This document shows, one piece after another, positions 13,010 to 15,093 of a stretch of 15,093 nt of DNA (position 1 is the stretch's first letter; every line of letters starts with the position of its first letter). Origin of the DNA: Lentisphaera sp. (GTDB lineage: Bacteria > Verrucomicrobiota > Lentisphaeria > Victivallales > GWF2-50-93); contig DYMC01000041.1 of assembly GCA_020721745.1 (NCBI GenBank), forward strand, positions 1-15,093. Direction: 5' to 3'. Under the pieces are notes generated by a model. The model was not told the DNA's origin. It did not search any database and saw only the letters and a list, made by a program, of their open reading frames with translations. The position numbers were made by a program, and so were the translations under genes.

Positions 13010-14926
13010 ATGCCGATTATTTCAAAAATAGGCCACAAATCGTTAAAAACGCGGGTTTTATTTGCGGCAATGTATGCGTTTTTACTCGTAGGTTCGATCA
13101 GTATGATCTACCCGTTTTTGCTTCTTATATCAGGAAGCACCAAAAGCGCGGTTGACACGCCGGAAACGTTTTTATTGCCGCCTTTTATCAGGAGCGAAAA
13201 AGAGCTTTACAAAAAGTATATTGAAGGGCTTTTTAATGAAAAAATTGATGAAATGCGCATGGCGTATCAGCTCGAAACACCAGCGTTTAAAATGCTTCAG
13301 ACACCTGAAAAAATCAATGCGAAATTCGCGTCTGAATGGGAATTATTTCTCAATGACAAAAAACTGCCCGTTTATTTCTATGAAAGCGGTTTCTTGGAGG
13401 CCACCACTACGCGCGGCGTAATTCCGCAAACGCTCAGGGAATTCAAAGAGCAAATGTCAAAACGTTATGACGGGGACATAAGCAAACTGAACAAAGCTTT
13501 ACAGTGCCAGTTTCCGTCGTGGGCTGTTTTTTTTGTCAGGGTCCAAAACTTTATCAACAAATTTTCCGTCGTGGGTAATACTCCGTGGGATGAAAGTTAT
13601 CTTGCATTCAAACAAGGCGTTCCATTTGCCCGCCGGTATTATTTCAGCACTGACGGTTTTTATAAGGAGCTTTTCCTGAAACCGCAATATCCTGGCGGGG
13701 TAAGCCAATTTAACAAGGCGCACGGAACCGCCTTCTCTTCATTTTCCGAACTGCGTCTTTCGCAGACATTTCCTATTTCAGGGACGCAATTAGACAAGAA
13801 CGAATGGGAGGATTTTGTCAGGAACATAATTCATCCAAGATGGCTGCGCGTTTCCACAGAAGTCGCCCCCGCATATCGAGCCTACCTTCAAGACAGATAT
13901 ATGGACGATATAAAACTGCTTAACGAAAAATACGGGACATCATTTGCTGGATTCAAGGATATTGATCCTATCAGTGGCGTTGTGCCGGAATTTGGAATAC
14001 AAGCCAGCGACTGGGTCGCCTTCTTACAGGGCTGGAAAGATCCCGACTCCGGCAAGGAATACAAAATTCCCGCGGAATTTATAAGAATAGAGAGTTTGGA
14101 CTTTGTCTTCAGAAATTGGCTGAAATCAAAATATGGCCAGATAGAACTGCTTAACAAAGCGATGGACGTGAATTTCAGAACCTGGGACGATATTCTTCCT
14201 CCTCAAAGGGACTATCACTATATTGATTTCAAAAACCATACAGGGCATATACGCAAGGAATTCATAGTCAGAAATTTCCTGACGGTTTTCGATTATTTGT
14301 TCTCTCACGGGCGTGCCCTGGTGAACACGGTCATATACTGTTTGCTGACCATATCATGTTCTTTGATTGTCAATCCCCTTGCCGCCTATGCATTGAGCCG
14401 GTTCAAACCGCCAAGCTCGTATAAGATTCTGCTGTTTTTAATGCTTACAATGGCCTTTCCGCCGGTTGTTACGCAGATACCTAATTTCCTAATGTTAAGG
14501 GAATTAAATTTGCTTAATACATTTTTTGCTTTGATTCTGCCCGGACTTGCCAACGGTTATTCTGTATTTCTTCTGAAAGGGTTTTTCGATTCCCTGCCGC
14601 AGGAGCTCTATGAATGCGCCTCGCTGGACGGGGCATCCGAGCCACGCATATTTCTGAGCATCACGATGAGCCTCAGCAAACCAATACTCGCGGTAATAGC
14701 ATTGGGGGCGTTTACCGCGGCATACGGAAATTTTATGATGGCTTTGCTCGTTTGCCAGGACAGAAATATGTGGACGATCATGCCGTTCCTTTACGAACTT
14801 CAGCAAAACAGCGGGCAAGGGGTTATTTTCGCCTCGCTGCTCGTCGCCTCTGTCCCGACGCTGATAATATTCATTGTTGCCCAGGATGTCATAATGAAAG
14901 GCATTGTGGTGCCCGTCGAAAAATAA
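13010..14926 (+). CDS. MalG-type ABC permease with large repeat-containing periplasmic insert
   Basis: A 638-residue permease; ordinary MalG-type proteins have about 280-300. The first membrane segment (about 16-40) ends YPFLLLISGSTKS, as usual for MalG. The next familiar motif, ALVNTVIYCLLTI (436-448), comes about 390 residues later, so the first periplasmic loop has grown from a few dozen to roughly 390 residues. The rest is standard: LAAYALSRF (457-465) and the EAA loop LPQELYECASLDGASEPRIF (529-548), which contacts the ATPase. The insert contains four copies of a repeat described separately. The start ATG lies 3 bases after the stop of the fused gene, so translation is coupled. MalF of E. 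coli has an enlarged periplasmic loop that touches the binding protein; by analogy this insert may contact the fused binding domain or the sugar. That is inference. Confidence 0.87.
   Translation: MPIISKIGHKSLKTRVLFAAMYAFLLVGSISMIYPFLLLISGSTKSAVDTPETFLLPPFIRSEKELYKKYIEGLFNEKIDEMRMAYQLETPAFKMLQTPEKINAKFASEWELFLNDKKLPVYFYESGFLEATTTRGVIPQTLREFKEQMSKRYDGDISKLNKALQCQFPSWAVFFVRVQNFINKFSVVGNTPWDESYLAFKQGVPFARRYYFSTDGFYKELFLKPQYPGGVSQFNKAHGTAFSSFSELRLSQTFPISGTQLDKNEWEDFVRNIIHPRWLRVSTEVAPAYRAYLQDRYMDDIKLLNEKYGTSFAGFKDIDPISGVVPEFGIQASDWVAFLQGWKDPDSGKEYKIPAEFIRIESLDFVFRNWLKSKYGQIELLNKAMDVNFRTWDDILPPQRDYHYIDFKNHTGHIRKEFIVRNFLTVFDYLFSHGRALVNTVIYCLLTISCSLIVNPLAAYALSRFKPPSSYKILLFLMLTMAFPPVVTQIPNFLMLRELNLLNTFFALILPGLANGYSVFLLKGFFDSLPQELYECASLDGASEPRIFLSITMSLSKPILAVIALGAFTAAYGNFMMALLVCQDRNMWTIMPFLYELQQNSGQGVIFASLLVASVPTLIIFIVAQDVIMKGIVVPVEK
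13307..14194 (+). repeat. Four protein-level repeats of about 75 residues in the MalG insert
   Basis: Four units share the core Y-x(2,3)-I/V-x2-L/F-N-x6-F-x2-W/F. They are KRYDGDISKLNKALQCQFPS (from residue 151), PQYPGGVSQFNKAHGTAFSS (from 225), DRYMDDIKLLNEKYGTSFAG (from 295) and SKYGQIELLNKAMDVNFRTW (from 373). Asn to Phe is seven residues in every unit, and Phe to the aromatic is three. Successive Tyr residues lie 74, 70 and 78 apart. Units 1, 3 and 4 also have an upstream W-x2-F (Trp110, Trp266, Trp335). The nucleotide sequences have diverged, so the duplication is old. The core resembles a YGxIxxLNxxWGTxF segment I recall from GH42-type glycosidases; that similarity is unverified. Confidence 0.75.
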
Positions 14927-14957
14927 AAGGAGAGATGGCAGGTGGAACTGCTTTTCC

Positions 14958-15067
14958 TAGCCCAAATTTCGCACCCTAAAAATAAGATTGCTGATTATCA
15001 ATGACTTACAACTTGGGAAACGAAGAAATTTGGGCTAAAGCCCGTTTTTCGCGCGAAAAACGGGCTA
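14958..15067. repeat. 76-bp dispersed hairpin repeat, copy B, and possible terminator
   Basis: Bases 14992-15067 are the second copy of the repeat at 611-686 (68 of 76 identical). The hairpin here is a perfect 28-base palindrome, AGCCCGTTTTTCGC and its complement (15039-15066). A further 13-bp inverted pair, TAGCCCAAATTTC (14958-14970) with GAAATTTGGGCTA (15025-15037), is present only in this copy and would close a larger stem. It lies 31-141 bases after the MalG-type stop and may end transcription of the ABC unit, though there is no separate T tract. The remaining 26 bases of the window show nothing further. Confidence 0.8.
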
Positions 15068-15093
15068 GTGTCATGTATTTCAAATAACTATAA

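Noticed and set aside
1..15093. tRNA or rRNA genes
   Set aside because: No cloverleaf with TTCRANY-type arm or conserved rRNA string was found on either strand by eye.

Overview
The window reads as a chromosomal segment of a diderm, LPS-making bacterium. lpxL-type acyltransferase, rodA, rsfS and nadD are all present. The Hanks-type kinase with a zinc ribbon, the weak Shine-Dalgarno sites of some genes, the fused sugar-ABC proteins and the many small repeats recall the PVC superphylum, perhaps Lentisphaerota or a relative. That placement is inference from gene style only.

Layout. (1) 1-869 is a repeat-rich, mostly gene-free flank. It holds the 5' end of an IS1380-like transposase running off the left edge with its own extended -10 promoter, a 23-bp exact tandem duplication next to what looks like an interrupted gene start, one copy of a 76-bp dispersed hairpin repeat, and a 20-bp tandem repeat ending in a perfect hairpin. 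(2) 870-5691 is a leftward housekeeping cluster, in transcription order nadD, rsfS, an acidic unknown protein, rodA, lpxL-like acyltransferase, TIM-barrel sugar isomerase-like protein. A 113-bp MITE-like palindrome with 20-bp perfect terminal inverted repeats and a 5-bp target duplication sits between nadD and rsfS and supplies the nadD stop codon. (3) 5802-10093 runs rightward: an MFS transporter, then, from a good sigma70-type promoter, a zinc-ribbon/kinase/TM/helical-sensor protein and threonine synthase, 10 bp apart. (4) 10094-14926 is a more AT-rich rightward unit. A possible two-peptide leader is followed by a substrate-binding protein fused to a MalF-type permease, then a MalG-type permease carrying a periplasmic insert of about 370 residues. 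(5) 14927-15093 holds the second copy of the 76-bp hairpin repeat.

The most interesting system is the ABC unit. The binding protein is covalently joined to one permease. The partner permease carries four copies of a roughly 75-residue repeat (core Y..I..LN......F..W/F) where ordinary MalG proteins have only a short loop. No ATPase lies in the window, so it would have to be supplied from elsewhere. I read this as a sugar importer with its substrate capture and docking parts built into the membrane proteins; the substrate is unknown.
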